DNA from: Sedimentitalea sp039941015
Lineage (GTDB): Bacteria; Pseudomonadota; Alphaproteobacteria; Rhodobacterales; Rhodobacteraceae
NCBI RefSeq assembly: GCF_039941015.1
Contig: NZ_JBDVFI010000094.1
Strand: one strand, 5' to 3'
Length of the DNA stretch: 64,000 nucleotides
Part shown: in pieces, positions 9,848 through 18,214 of the stretch
Numbering within the stretch: the stretch's first letter is position 1
How the letters are laid out: each line of letters starts with the position of its first letter
The notes under the pieces: model-generated
Told to the model about the DNA's origin: nothing
The model's input: the letters and a program-made list of their open reading frames with translations, nothing else
Database searches by the model: none
Made by a program: the position numbers and the translations under genes

Positions 9848-11193
9848 GGTTTCGCCCCGTGTTCTCGCGAGGATGCTTGCGCGGTGAAGCCGGGCAACAA
9901 TCCGGGGCGGATATGCAGATGCCGAACACAATGAATTGTTGTCCAAATATTGCTGGCGATCATGCTACCGGCAATCCCGATAGCAGCGCCTGTCGCGCCG
10001 AACACCGCAACGAGGGCTGGCAAGGACATCAGGGATATCAAGGTAGTGACTGTCAGAATTCGCAGATATTTTCTTTCGGCTCCGGCCATTTCCATGACCT
10101 GCGAATTGGGACCTGCCAGTGCACTGACCAAATAGCCGGACGCGAGAATGATCAATGCTGTCTGCGCCTCGCCAAAATCAGGCCCGAACAACTCCAGGAC
10201 ATGGCTGCCGAACAGGCATAGACCCAAATACACGATCAATGTCGGAATTCCGACTGAGATCGCGATGAAGGTGCAGAGCCGCTGTACCTTTGCGAGGTTT
10301 CCCGAGGCGAAATCCCGAGCGATGAGAGGGGCCGCTATCATGTTGGCAGCCATAAGAAAAAGGCTGAGAAGCATGGATGTTCGCAGCGCCGCAAACAAGG
10401 GACCGACCTCGTCGGGGCTGAGTTGCAGACCGAGAAGGACTATCGACAGATTTGGACCCGCTGCCAGAACGATCGACGTTCCCCAAAGGCCGATTGCGGC
10501 ATGGATCCATGTCTTGCGCTCGGGGAGCGGTTGGGTTCTGGGTGCGGATATTGCCGTGCGTAAGCTGGGCGTCAGAAGCGTCTGAGCGGTCGCGACGATC
10601 AGCAAGACCAAGGCACAGACCCACAATGCATCGGCAGCCGATTCGATGGCAATCACGCCGGTTATACCCAGCCATGCCACCCCGATGACACCGGCACGCC
10701 ACAGCAGATCGCGGGGCACCAAGGCGCGGGCCATGGACCCAAAACTGCGCAGCGCATGTGCCTGATACTCTGCGAACCCAAGCACCAGTGTGAAAGCGGC
10801 AGATGCATAAATGTAATCAGGCAGCCCCGGCAACACCATGGCAGGGAGCAACAGTAGTGCAGCGGCCAGCGCGCACCCTGTCAAAACGATTTTGTATCCG
10901 AATTGGATGACCGCGTTCAGCCGCCGAGTCGAATTGTCGGCCTGATAGGCGCCAGCGAACCGCAATATCATGCTGCGTTGTCCAAAACTGCCGACTAGGG
11001 CCAGCATGGTCACAAGTGAAAAGGCAAAACCAAACTGTCCGAAGGCGGGTTCGGGCAGAACGCGCGAAATCGCCATGAACATGAGAAACGACAGAAGTGC
11101 GGCCAACACTTTCACCACAAATGCAACAGCGCCCTGCGTCAGGGCATGAACGAGCGCGGCATCAAGCGCCGGGAGACGCTTCCAGACGATCAC
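9844..11193 (-). CDS. Polysaccharide flippase (Wzx-type, MOP superfamily)
   Basis: This 449-residue, very hydrophobic protein has roughly 12 or more predicted membrane segments and the N-terminal pattern of polysaccharide biosynthesis flippases (FVVKVLAALLSFLMFMAISR... FGQFGFA). It would move lipid-linked oligosaccharide units across the inner membrane. I chose the GTG start at 11193 because it forms a GTGA overlap with the preceding glycosyltransferase stop, matching the ATGA couplings further down; an ATG at 11214 would overlap by 25 bases. Second gene of the operon. Confidence 0.88.
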   Translation of the reverse strand: MIVWKRLPALDAALVHALTQGAVAFVVKVLAALLSFLMFMAISRVLPEPAFGQFGFAFSLVTMLALVGSFGQRSMILRFAGAYQADNSTRRLNAVIQFGYKIVLTGCALAAALLLLPAMVLPGLPDYIYASAAFTLVLGFAEYQAHALRSFGSMARALVPRDLLWRAGVIGVAWLGITGVIAIESAADALWVCALVLLIVATAQTLLTPSLRTAISAPRTQPLPERKTWIHAAIGLWGTSIVLAAGPNLSIVLLGLQLSPDEVGPLFAALRTSMLLSLFLMAANMIAAPLIARDFASGNLAKVQRLCTFIAISVGIPTLIVYLGLCLFGSHVLELFGPDFGEAQTALIILASGYLVSALAGPNSQVMEMAGAERKYLRILTVTTLISLMSLPALVAVFGATGAAIGIAGSMIASNIWTTIHCVRHLHIRPGLLPGFTAQASSREHGAKP

Positions 11194-12308
11194 GGTGCAC
11201 CATCGGTTGGCCAATGAATGCCGTGGGCTGACAGTTCTGAAAGGATCCCCTCGCGGAAAACGCTTGGGGCAAACTGCATCGCGTGCTGTCGCAACGCAAT
11301 TGGATCAAGCGTATGCAGGCCTTCGGCTTCGAATGTCTTTACCGCATCGACAAGGCCTTCGGGCGATTGATCATCAAACAACAGGCCGGTTTTGCGATCT
11401 ACGACTGTTTCACAAGCGCCGCCGCGACCAAAGGCAATCACCGGTCGACCGGACGCCATGACTTCGACCGGGATAATGCCGAAATCTTCTTCGCCGGGAT
11501 AGATTAATGCACGGCAGTTGCGCATCAAATCGGCCAGACGCTCTTGGCTGACGGCCCCAAGGAATTCGGTTGCAGGGCCCTTGAGCGCTTCCAGTCTTCG
11601 ACGCGATTTGTCTGGGCCACCAACGACAAGCAGCCGTCGATCCAGTTCTGCAAACGCCCGGATCGCAATGTCCGGTCGCTTATAAGAAGCAAGTTCTCCG
11701 ACCCACAGATAATAATCGTCGGGTTCCGCCTCGGTGATCGTAAATCGGGCGACGTCAACAGGCGGATGAACCACCGAAGCCTCGCGCCGCCAATACTTGT
11801 TGATCCGGCGGGCGACATGGCTGGAGTTTGCGATAAATCCGTCTACACGCGCAGCCGAGGTGACATCCCATTGGCGCAGCCCGTGCGCAAGAAAGGGCAT
11901 GACCGTGCGCGTGACGATGTTCGCTTCGCTGCGATAGATGTGATATTGATCCCAGATATAGCGCATCGGGGAATGACAGTAGCACAGATGCAGTGCATCC
12001 GGTGGCGCAATCACACCTTTGGCTGGGCCCGCTTCACTGGAAATGACGAGGTCAAATCCGGAGAGATCGATCCCCTCCAACGCGCGCGGCATGAATGGCA
12101 GATAAGACGGGTATAAGCGACGAGCCATTGGCAACCGGGCGATTGAAGTCTCAACAATCTTCATCCCACGCAATGTTGGCGACAAGGCTTCTCGGTCGCA
12201 GACATGCGTGAAAATGGTTGCATGCGGAAAAATGCGGCAAAGTTCTTCAAGAACCTTTTCACCGCCGCGCATTCCGACGAGCCAATAGTGGATCAACGCA
12301 ATTTTCAT
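11190..12308 (-). CDS. Glycosyltransferase family 4
   Basis: This 372-residue retaining GT-B glycosyltransferase would add a sugar from a nucleotide donor to a lipid-linked acceptor. The N-terminal domain begins MKIALIHYWLVGMRGGEKVLEEL with the glycine-rich acceptor loop; the C-terminal domain has the donor-binding LWVGELASYKRPDIAI and the Ex7E-type region EDFGIIPVEVMASGRPVIAF. The start at 12308 removes an unsupported 12-residue extension. First gene of the minus-strand polysaccharide operon. Donor and acceptor are unknown. Confidence 0.9.
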   Translation of the reverse strand: MKIALIHYWLVGMRGGEKVLEELCRIFPHATIFTHVCDREALSPTLRGMKIVETSIARLPMARRLYPSYLPFMPRALEGIDLSGFDLVISSEAGPAKGVIAPPDALHLCYCHSPMRYIWDQYHIYRSEANIVTRTVMPFLAHGLRQWDVTSAARVDGFIANSSHVARRINKYWRREASVVHPPVDVARFTITEAEPDDYYLWVGELASYKRPDIAIRAFAELDRRLLVVGGPDKSRRRLEALKGPATEFLGAVSQERLADLMRNCRALIYPGEEDFGIIPVEVMASGRPVIAFGRGGACETVVDRKTGLLFDDQSPEGLVDAVKTFEAEGLHTLDPIALRQHAMQFAPSVFREGILSELSAHGIHWPTDGAP

Positions 12309-13158
12309 CAGATTACGCTTCGAACCCTGTCGAAATCGTCGCATAGGGTCCCGGTCTGATGCTCATAGTCTTCCTGTTCTTCACTCGACAACCGAACATT
12401 GGCTGCGTCGCAAGTCGTCTTGCGCACATCCTTACCCGCCGGGACCCTGCCATGGGAAGTACTAAAATGCTACTATTGGGGCCCAACAAACAGCGGTCGA
12501 CTTCAACGGCGTCAACGCGCCAGAGGCATCAATACTGAATGCCAGTTTCCTTGGGGTGAACTCATTCATAGAGAGGTTCGATCAAACAAGGATTTCCTTA
12601 GCGCTTGCCTTCATTTTGATCTGCCCCCGTTACGCATTGCGCGTCGCGATGCCCAGATCGGGGGTGCCAAGGCCGATGGGCAAATAAGAAGCCCGATAGT
12701 AAATTGGCTCTCCTGTGACCGGAAACGACACCATGTTGAGACAGGAGACTTGCCGCCAGCGGGCAGGGGTTGGCTGACCTCTTGCAGGCGCTAGGGTCGG
12801 TCCCGACTATCACGGGCGTCGGTGACATATACTCGGCCTTGCAGAGTGGGGCAGTCGAAGGCGCAATGGCACCCTTCACTGCGATGCAGGTTCTGGCTCT
12901 CGGTCTGTTGATTGCCTTGCCTTGGCTCGCGGGCGGCTGAAGGAGGCCCGGCAAGGCTCGCTTGTCCTTCTTCAAGGTTTGGTGGTAACCGCCATAGCGT
13001 CCAACTGAGGTCCAAACCCCGTTAACCGCCCATGGAGACGCCGGTCACGGCAATAGGCTGCGGCGAGTTTGTGCCCGCTTCATGCCGAACGCACTGAGTC
13101 AGACATCGTACGAGATTTGACGGCGCGGGCATTCTCCACTTTCGCTAAGGCAGGTGGG
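12309..13158. other. Decayed intergenic stretch upstream of the polysaccharide operon
   Basis: About 850 bases lie between the glycosyltransferase gene and the end of the zinc operon. The part next to 12308 should hold the promoter of the polysaccharide operon, but no clear hexamer pair was found. The middle holds a TRAP-transporter remnant (12740-12940). Other short frames on both strands show no family signature. Confidence 0.5.
12740..12940 (+). pseudogene. TRAP transporter remnant (DctP fragment, possibly joined to a DctM tail)
   Basis: A 66-codon plus-strand frame without a start reads GLADLLQALGSVPTITGVG followed by DIYSALQSGAVEGAM. This matches the conserved segment of TRAP periplasmic DctP proteins (DLLkaLGatPvpm.. 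eiYsALQtGvvDGae). After AMAPF the sequence switches to a hydrophobic tail, LALGLLIALPWLAGG, then a stop; this tail could be the last helix of a DctM permease. The likely history is a TRAP operon collapsed by deletion. No start, signal peptide or ligand-binding arginine is present. Confidence 0.55.
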
Positions 13159-13665
13159 TTACTTCGGATACGGTCTAACTTCATCCGCAGAGAGGGCGTA
13201 GCCGACTTCTGCCAATTCTGTTGTGGTTGATGCCGTGCCGAAAATGCCTGTGACCGTCACCGCTTCGAACATGCCGGAGCCTTCGTAGGGCGATTTGGTG
13301 GTCACAAAGACCAATTGGTTGGCTGGCGGTGGCGGGACGTGGATGCAGGCACCGACGAAAGGCACCAGAATAAAGGCCGTTATGCCCGTGCCTTGGTAAT
13401 CAATCGGGACGACAAAGCCGGACAGTTGGACGATCTGACCGTTCCAGTCTGTCCGAATCCCGGTGGACATGGGTTGGCGTGCCGCCATTGCGGTTTCGTC
13501 GTGCGGTAGGATCCCCTGAAGGTTGCCCGGCAGAGATGTGTCGTCCTCGGGCAGAAGATCTCTCCAAGTGAGATCGACAACAGTTTCTGCATTGGCAGGG
13601 AAGGCCATCGCAAGCGCGGACAGGCCCAGAACTGCCGCTCGGCGCGTGAGTTTCGAGCTTACCAT
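13159..13665 (-). CDS. DUF3299 periplasmic protein, copy 2 (ZrgA-system accessory)
   Basis: This 168-residue exported protein is of unknown function. The start at 13665 gives a signal peptide with a twin arginine (LTRRAAVLGLSALAMAFPANA) and a 7-base overlap with the upstream gene; a longer frame up to 13788 is unsupported. The DUF3299 core is clear: LSGFVVPIDYQGTGITAFIL, then VPFVGACIHVPPPPANQLVFV with its single cysteine and histidine. DUF3299 genes sit in zinc-starvation ABC clusters (for example PA4063-PA4066 of Pseudomonas aeruginosa), so a role in periplasmic zinc handling is inferred. It is a paralogue of the adjacent gene and the last of the operon. Confidence 0.8.
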   Translation of the reverse strand: MVSSKLTRRAAVLGLSALAMAFPANAETVVDLTWRDLLPEDDTSLPGNLQGILPHDETAMAARQPMSTGIRTDWNGQIVQLSGFVVPIDYQGTGITAFILVPFVGACIHVPPPPANQLVFVTTKSPYEGSGMFEAVTVTGIFGTASTTTELAEVGYALSADEVRPYPK

Positions 13666-14168
13666 TCGTAGACTTCGATCAGTTCCGCCGTGATCTGATA
13701 GCCGACATCCGCGATCTGGGTCGACATCGGCTTTGCCGAAAGCTGTCCCGAGACCCAGACCGGATTCCACAGCGACTCGCTTGCCCAAGGTGTCGGGGTT
13801 GTCACAAAGACGAGCTGGTTCGGCGGGGGTGGCGGCGTGTGGATGCAGGCACCCACATAGGGAACCAACATGAAACTCGAGACGCCCTCGGACCCCACGT
13901 CAAAAGGAATGATGTAGCCAGGTAACTTCACAGCCTTGCCATCAAGGCTGGTGTTCAGTTTTTTCGCGTTCTCGTCAAATTGCGGGTTCCAGGTATCGTT
14001 GGCCTCGTCGATCTCGCCCGGGCCGACGATTTCGCCCAGAGGAACGCCGGTCGGGATCAGGTCTTCCCATGTGATTTCGCGGAACGGGCTCGCGTCCGCG
14101 CGCCCCGTGACAAGGAGAGAGGTCGTGAGGGCGACGAAGGCCCGGCGGGAAAGCGTTGAATGATTCAT
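13659..14168 (-). CDS. DUF3299 periplasmic protein, copy 1 (ZrgA-system accessory)
   Basis: This 169-residue protein has a Tat-like signal (SRRAFVALTTSLLVTGRADA) and the DUF3299 core: LPGYIIPFD, FMLVPYVGACIHTPPPPPNQLVFV. Relative to copy 2 it carries a longer N-terminal linker containing EIDEANDTWNPQFDENAKKL. It overlaps the upstream permease gene by ATGA and the downstream paralogue by 7 bases. Function unknown; the invariant GACIH-PPPP-NQLVFV stretch with Cys and His could bind metal, but this is inference from genomic context. Confidence 0.82.
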   Translation of the reverse strand: MNHSTLSRRAFVALTTSLLVTGRADASPFREITWEDLIPTGVPLGEIVGPGEIDEANDTWNPQFDENAKKLNTSLDGKAVKLPGYIIPFDVGSEGVSSFMLVPYVGACIHTPPPPPNQLVFVTTPTPWASESLWNPVWVSGQLSAKPMSTQIADVGYQITAELIEVYEW

Positions 14169-15415
14169 ATCCGCACCATCATGCCATCTGCCAGCGACAG
14201 GCGATAGGCCCTCAGCGCCGGTAATAGGCTGGTCAACGCCGCTGCGATGATCACGGTTGCGAGAACTGCGAACTCTCGTGTTCTTGGCGGGTCGATCGGC
14301 AACCAGAGGCCAAAGGCGCTGTCGACGAGAGGCCGGCCTACAGTCAATCCGGCATAGAGAAGTACCAACCCCAGCACCGCCCCGACTGCTGCCATCAGCG
14401 CGGCCTCCAGCACCAGCAGGCTCATGATTGTTGCCGGCCGTGCGCCCATGGCCCGCCAGATGGCCATTTCACGGCGGCGTTCATTCAGCGACGAAAAGAT
14501 CATCGCCATCATTCCCAAAAGGGCGGTCACGACCACCATGGCCGAAACGCCGATCAGCGCAGTCTCGGCGACGCCTACGATCTGCCAAAGCTCTTGTAGG
14601 GCGACGCCCGGCAGGATCGCAAGCAGCGGCTCTTCGGGGTATTCATTGATCCAGCGTTGCAGCCCGAAAATCTGCAAACGGGATTTCACGCCAACCAGCG
14701 CGGCGGTTACTGCCGACGGAGGCAGCTCCATCTGCCGGATACGTTCGACCGGGGTGGTCTGACCGGGAGCCTGCGCGCCTGACTGCCAGTCGATATGGAT
14801 CGCCTCGATTGCCCTGAGGCTCACGATCACTGTTCTGTCCACCGGCGTGCCGGTTCGATCAAGCACCCCCGCGACACGAAAGGGTTGATCATCGTGATCC
14901 GTGAATGAGGCCAGACCGTGCGAAACGACGATCGGATCGCCAACCTCGTAACCCAGTGTCGCCGCAACCTCCGCCCCGATCACCGTATCGTAAAGGTCGT
15001 TCAGACCATTGCCCTCTGCCAGGTTCAGCGAACGGCCTCCGCGGTACTTGTAGTGCTCAAAGAAGGCCTGTGTCGTGCCCATCACCCGGAATTGCCGGTG
15101 GCTGTCCCCGAGCGAGATCGGCACCATCCAGTCAACCTCGGGTCGACTGGCAATGTCCTGATAGCTTTCCCACGTCACGTTGTTGGTCGCGTTGCCGATT
15201 CTGAAAACCGAATACAGCAATAACTGAACCGATCCGGACCGCGCCCCGACGATCAAATCGGTGCCAGAGATCGTGTCGGCAAAACTGGCCCGCGCCCCGG
15301 TGCGGACCTTTTCGACACCAAGGACGAGTGCAACCGAAAGCGCGATTGCGAGTATCGTCATGCCAACGGTCAGCGCCCGCGCCATGAGCGACCCAATAGC
15401 GAGACGAAGGATCAT
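14165..15415 (-). CDS. ABC transporter permease, FtsX/MacB-like (Zrg-type system)
   Basis: This 416-residue inner-membrane protein has one N-terminal helix (about residues 8-33), a large periplasmic domain, and three C-terminal helices: IGVSAMVVVTALLGMMAMIF, then LLVLEAALMAAVGAVLGLVL, then the last near residue 390. This is the FtsX/MacB topology of lipoprotein- or substrate-handling ABC systems. It pairs with the ATPase encoded immediately upstream (ATGA overlap at 15412-15415). The same order (DUF2796 protein, ATPase, FtsX-type permease, DUF3299) occurs in P. aeruginosa PA4063-PA4066, a zinc-starvation cluster. Transport direction and substrate are not proven by sequence. Confidence 0.85.
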   Translation of the reverse strand: MILRLAIGSLMARALTVGMTILAIALSVALVLGVEKVRTGARASFADTISGTDLIVGARSGSVQLLLYSVFRIGNATNNVTWESYQDIASRPEVDWMVPISLGDSHRQFRVMGTTQAFFEHYKYRGGRSLNLAEGNGLNDLYDTVIGAEVAATLGYEVGDPIVVSHGLASFTDHDDQPFRVAGVLDRTGTPVDRTVIVSLRAIEAIHIDWQSGAQAPGQTTPVERIRQMELPPSAVTAALVGVKSRLQIFGLQRWINEYPEEPLLAILPGVALQELWQIVGVAETALIGVSAMVVVTALLGMMAMIFSSLNERRREMAIWRAMGARPATIMSLLVLEAALMAAVGAVLGLVLLYAGLTVGRPLVDSAFGLWLPIDPPRTREFAVLATVIIAAALTSLLPALRAYRLSLADGMMVRI

Positions 15416-16101
15416 GCCGCCTGCCTTTCGATCTGCGCGATGTCGGCGAGCCGTACTATGCGGTCAAAGCGGGCCCCCAGCCTTTCGTCGTGACTGACCA
15501 TCAGCAAGGATGACCCGGTTGCGGCAAGCTGGTCAAAGAGAAGCCCCAAAAAGCTGTCCTGAGTTGCCGCATCCAGTGCTGACGTCGGCTCATCCGCAAC
15601 AATCAACGGGGGCTTTCCAATCAACGCGCGCGCCACGGCAACCCGTTGTTGCTGGCCGACCGACAGCCGCCCGGCTGTGGTGCCGAGAATACCGTCCGGC
15701 AAGCCGAGCGCGCTGCAGAGCGTACCAGCTTCGCCTTCGCCAGCACGCCTTCGCCGTTCAGGCGCAAAGCGTAAGGGCAACAGGATGTTATCGGAGACGC
15801 TGGCATAAGGCAGCAGGTTGAATTGTTGAAAGATCACGCCGATCCGCTCGGCGCGAAAACGATCTCTCGCGCCGGCCCGAAGGTTGGAAAGATCGGTATT
15901 CTCGACCACCACCTGCCCACTATCAGCGGTCACAATCCCGCAGATGAGCGATAACAGGGTAGATTTCCCAGACCCGCTTTCGCCGAGAAGCAGAACGCTT
16001 TCACCGGCTTCCAATTGGAACGCTGGCACCGACAAACCAAACGACGCCCGCCCCGGCCAGCGAAAGCGAACGTCCTTCAGTGTCAGTGCCGCATCGCTCA
16101 T
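15412..16101 (-). CDS. ABC transporter ATP-binding protein (Zrg-type system)
   Basis: This 229-residue single-domain ATPase is of the LolD/MacB type. It has Walker A GESGSGKST, a Q-loop at IFQQFNLLPYASV, the signature LSVGQQQRVAVARAL (Val in place of the usual second-position Gly), Walker B IVADEPTSALD, and a switch histidine in MVSHDERL. ATGA overlaps link it to the His-rich protein before it and the permease after it, so the three are probably made in balance. Confidence 0.9.
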   Translation of the reverse strand: MSDAALTLKDVRFRWPGRASFGLSVPAFQLEAGESVLLLGESGSGKSTLLSLICGIVTADSGQVVVENTDLSNLRAGARDRFRAERIGVIFQQFNLLPYASVSDNILLPLRFAPERRRRAGEGEAGTLCSALGLPDGILGTTAGRLSVGQQQRVAVARALIGKPPLIVADEPTSALDAATQDSFLGLLFDQLAATGSSLLMVSHDERLGARFDRIVRLADIAQIERQAA

Positions 16102-16733
16102 TCGAAGTTCAGGACACTGGCGTCACGGGTGAGTTCTGCTGTGCCCGCGCCGGTTTCGGTCACAAATTTCACCTCGATCTCCTGCGCGTTCTCGAACCGC
16201 TCAAAGAAGGGGAAGCTGACGGAGGTCAGCGTGTCCTCGTCTTCGCAGGCAAAGATGTAGCGGACATGAAATTCGCTATGCTCCGCACCTTCTTCATGCT
16301 CGTCTTCGGCATGTTCCTCGTGATCGTGCCCTTCATCGTCGTGCCCTTCGTCGTGAGCATGGTCGTCATCATGTTCTTCATGTTCGTCATCATGTTCCTC
16401 GTCGTGGTGGTCATGGTCGCCAGAGTGCAGATGGGCGAGCACTTCGGTCAGGCGGCAGCTTGCCGCTTCGGGCAGGGTCACGATCTCATCGGGTGCGAGG
16501 AACTGGCGGATCGCGGCTTCTACCGCATCCTTGTCTTTGGCAGAGCTTGCTGCGTATTCGAACCCGACAATGTCCATGCCGGGTGAAAGCAGTTTAATTT
16601 CGATCTTGCCGTGCTCGATCGCAATCTCGGCTGTAGAGACGCCATGGACGTGGGCGTCCAACTCGCGTGTTTCCTGTGCAAGGGCTGGTACGGCAAACGA
16701 AGCAGCGGCGAGGGCAATAAGGGTCGGTTTCAT
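16098..16733 (-). CDS. zrgA: His-rich periplasmic zinc-binding protein, ZrgA family (DUF2796)
   Basis: This 211-residue exported protein has the signal peptide MKPTLIALAAASFAVPALA followed by the family start ELDAHVHGVSTAEIAIEHG. The middle is an extreme His/Asp/Glu run (plus-strand 16265-16435) of HxH and HDDEHEEH-type repeats, a likely zinc buffer, followed by a conserved C-terminal half with FHVRYIFACEDED. DUF2796 proteins include ZrgA of Vibrio cholerae and PA4063 of P. aeruginosa, both tied to zinc starvation. The start at 16733 is set by the signal peptide; the longer frame upstream is unsupported. It begins 41 bases after the preceding ATPase gene, the largest internal gap of the operon. 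Confidence 0.88.
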   Translation of the reverse strand: MKPTLIALAAASFAVPALAQETRELDAHVHGVSTAEIAIEHGKIEIKLLSPGMDIVGFEYAASSAKDKDAVEAAIRQFLAPDEIVTLPEAASCRLTEVLAHLHSGDHDHHDEEHDDEHEEHDDDHAHDEGHDDEGHDHEEHAEDEHEEGAEHSEFHVRYIFACEDEDTLTSVSFPFFERFENAQEIEVKFVTETGAGTAELTRDASVLNFE

Positions 16734-16774
16734 GATAAGTCCTTTGGGATGAGAGTGATGAAGGTGGAGAGTGA

Positions 16775-18214
16775 TTAATGCAAGGCCCGAGCGACCGGAG
16801 CGCGGGCGTCTATCTGCAACAGGGCGCGGTCGAGGGCTAGGACGCGATCCGCTGTCCGCTCGACCAGAGCTGTATCGTGGCTGACCAGAACGACGGCGCA
16901 CCCCTCGCGTTCCGCTGTCTCGGTCAGGAGTGCGATAACCTGTTGCTGTGTGATCGGATCAAGGCGCGAGGTTGGTTCATCCGCAAAGATGAGTTTGGGC
17001 CTAACCAAAAGAAGCCGCAGAAGCGAAAGCCTCTGAAGCTCACCGCCAGATACAGCAGCCGGTCGGCGGGTCAGCAGAACCGGTGCGAGGCCCAGGCGCT
17101 GCAACAGCGCGTCGATCCTCGCGATTTCCTCGCCGTGGTGACGGGCAACATCGGTCAGGGTTTGCCCAAGCGTCCGGTGACGCGGGAATGCGGCAACCGG
17201 ATCCTGATAGAGCTTTTGATAGGCCGTCGGTGGCAAGTCTTTTCGACGATCAACGTGGCCGGCGGACGACGGAACGAGCCCCAGTAGAATGTCGCCCAAG
17301 GTAGATTTGCCGCAACCCGATGCGCCGGTGACACCCAGCACTTCGCCTTCTGCAAGAGAAAGCGACAATTCAGAGAATAGCTGTTGACCGCCGCGTTCCA
17401 CCGCGAGATCTGTGGCCGTCAGAACCGATGCGCCATGCGCGCCGGGAACGCGTTTGGTCCAGTTTTCCGGGTCGGCAGCGATCAGTTCACGGCTGTATGG
17501 CTCTTGAGGCGCGGCCAAGAGTGCTGCCGTGGGTCCGGCCTCGACCACCCGTCCTTCGCGCAGGATCATCATGCGCCCGCCGATCTTCTGGGCCAGCGCC
17601 AGATCATGGGTGATGACCATCAATCCGCCGCCCTGAGAAAGTTCCGCCAAAAGCAGTTCTGCGACGTCGTCTCGCCGGGCTGCATCCAGCCCCTTGGTGG
17701 GTTCATCCGCAATGACGATCCGGGCGCCTCCCGCCCGGGCTGCTGCAATCGCCACCCGTTGCGCCATGCCACCCGACAACTCGTGCGGATACCGCCGCGC
17801 CGCGCCGGAGAGGCCCAGCCGGTCCAGGTCAGAAACCGCGCGCGCATTCGCCGCGGCACCATCAAGCCCGCGCACCAGCCGGTGCGTTTCGGCGACCTGA
17901 GTGCCCGCCCGCATCAGCGGATCAAGGGACAGCCAGGGTTCCTGCGGCAGAACCGCGATTTCGCGTCCCCAGAGAGGGCGAAAATCACGGGGTCGTGCAA
18001 CATCAAGAATACGATCTCCGAGGGCCACGCGGCCTTTGGCGGAAAGCTCGGCGGGCAGGGTGCCCATGACCGCCTGAGCGAGCAGGCTCTTGCCTGATCC
18101 AGTTTCCCCCAGCACCACAAGCGGCTCGCCCGCCTCCAGATACAGGGAAACGGGATACAGGATCGGCGTTCCGCCTTGAGAAACGGTGATATCGTCAGCT
18201 TTGAGCAAACTCAT
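16775..18214 (-). CDS. Fused two-domain ATPase of nickel/peptide-type ABC importer
   Basis: This 479-residue protein carries two complete ATPase domains, equivalent to NikD/NikE or OppD/OppF fused. Domain 1 has Walker A GETGSGKS (about 36-43), signature LSGGMAQRV and Walker B IVIADEPTKGLD. Domain 2 has GASGCGKST (about 295-303), a diverged signature VSGGELQRL and FADEPTSRLD. The FeS-binding cysteines found at the end of many OppD/F domains are not evident. ATGA overlap with the upstream permease. The position inside a zinc-starvation operon suggests a zinc chelate rather than peptides as cargo. Confidence 0.88.
   Translation of the reverse strand: MSLLKADDITVSQGGTPILYPVSLYLEAGEPLVVLGETGSGKSLLAQAVMGTLPAELSAKGRVALGDRILDVARPRDFRPLWGREIAVLPQEPWLSLDPLMRAGTQVAETHRLVRGLDGAAANARAVSDLDRLGLSGAARRYPHELSGGMAQRVAIAAARAGGARIVIADEPTKGLDAARRDDVAELLLAELSQGGGLMVITHDLALAQKIGGRMMILREGRVVEAGPTAALLAAPQEPYSRELIAADPENWTKRVPGAHGASVLTATDLAVERGGQQLFSELSLSLAEGEVLGVTGASGCGKSTLGDILLGLVPSSAGHVDRRKDLPPTAYQKLYQDPVAAFPRHRTLGQTLTDVARHHGEEIARIDALLQRLGLAPVLLTRRPAAVSGGELQRLSLLRLLLVRPKLIFADEPTSRLDPITQQQVIALLTETAEREGCAVVLVSHDTALVERTADRVLALDRALLQIDARAPVARALH

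Noticed and set aside
11193..11214. ATG start at 11214 for the flippase
   Set aside because: The GTG at 11193 gives a four-base GTGA overlap matching the other junctions of this operon, whereas the ATG would overlap the glycosyltransferase by 25 bases.
12598..12975. Minus-strand frame of 125 codons between the polysaccharide and zinc operons
   Set aside because: No recognisable domain. It runs antisense to the TRAP remnant and has no convincing ribosome-binding site.
16265..16435. Simple-sequence DNA repeat or CRISPR-like array
   Set aside because: The repetitive DNA is the codon pattern of the His/Asp/Glu tract in the ZrgA-like protein, without spacers or uniform repeat units.
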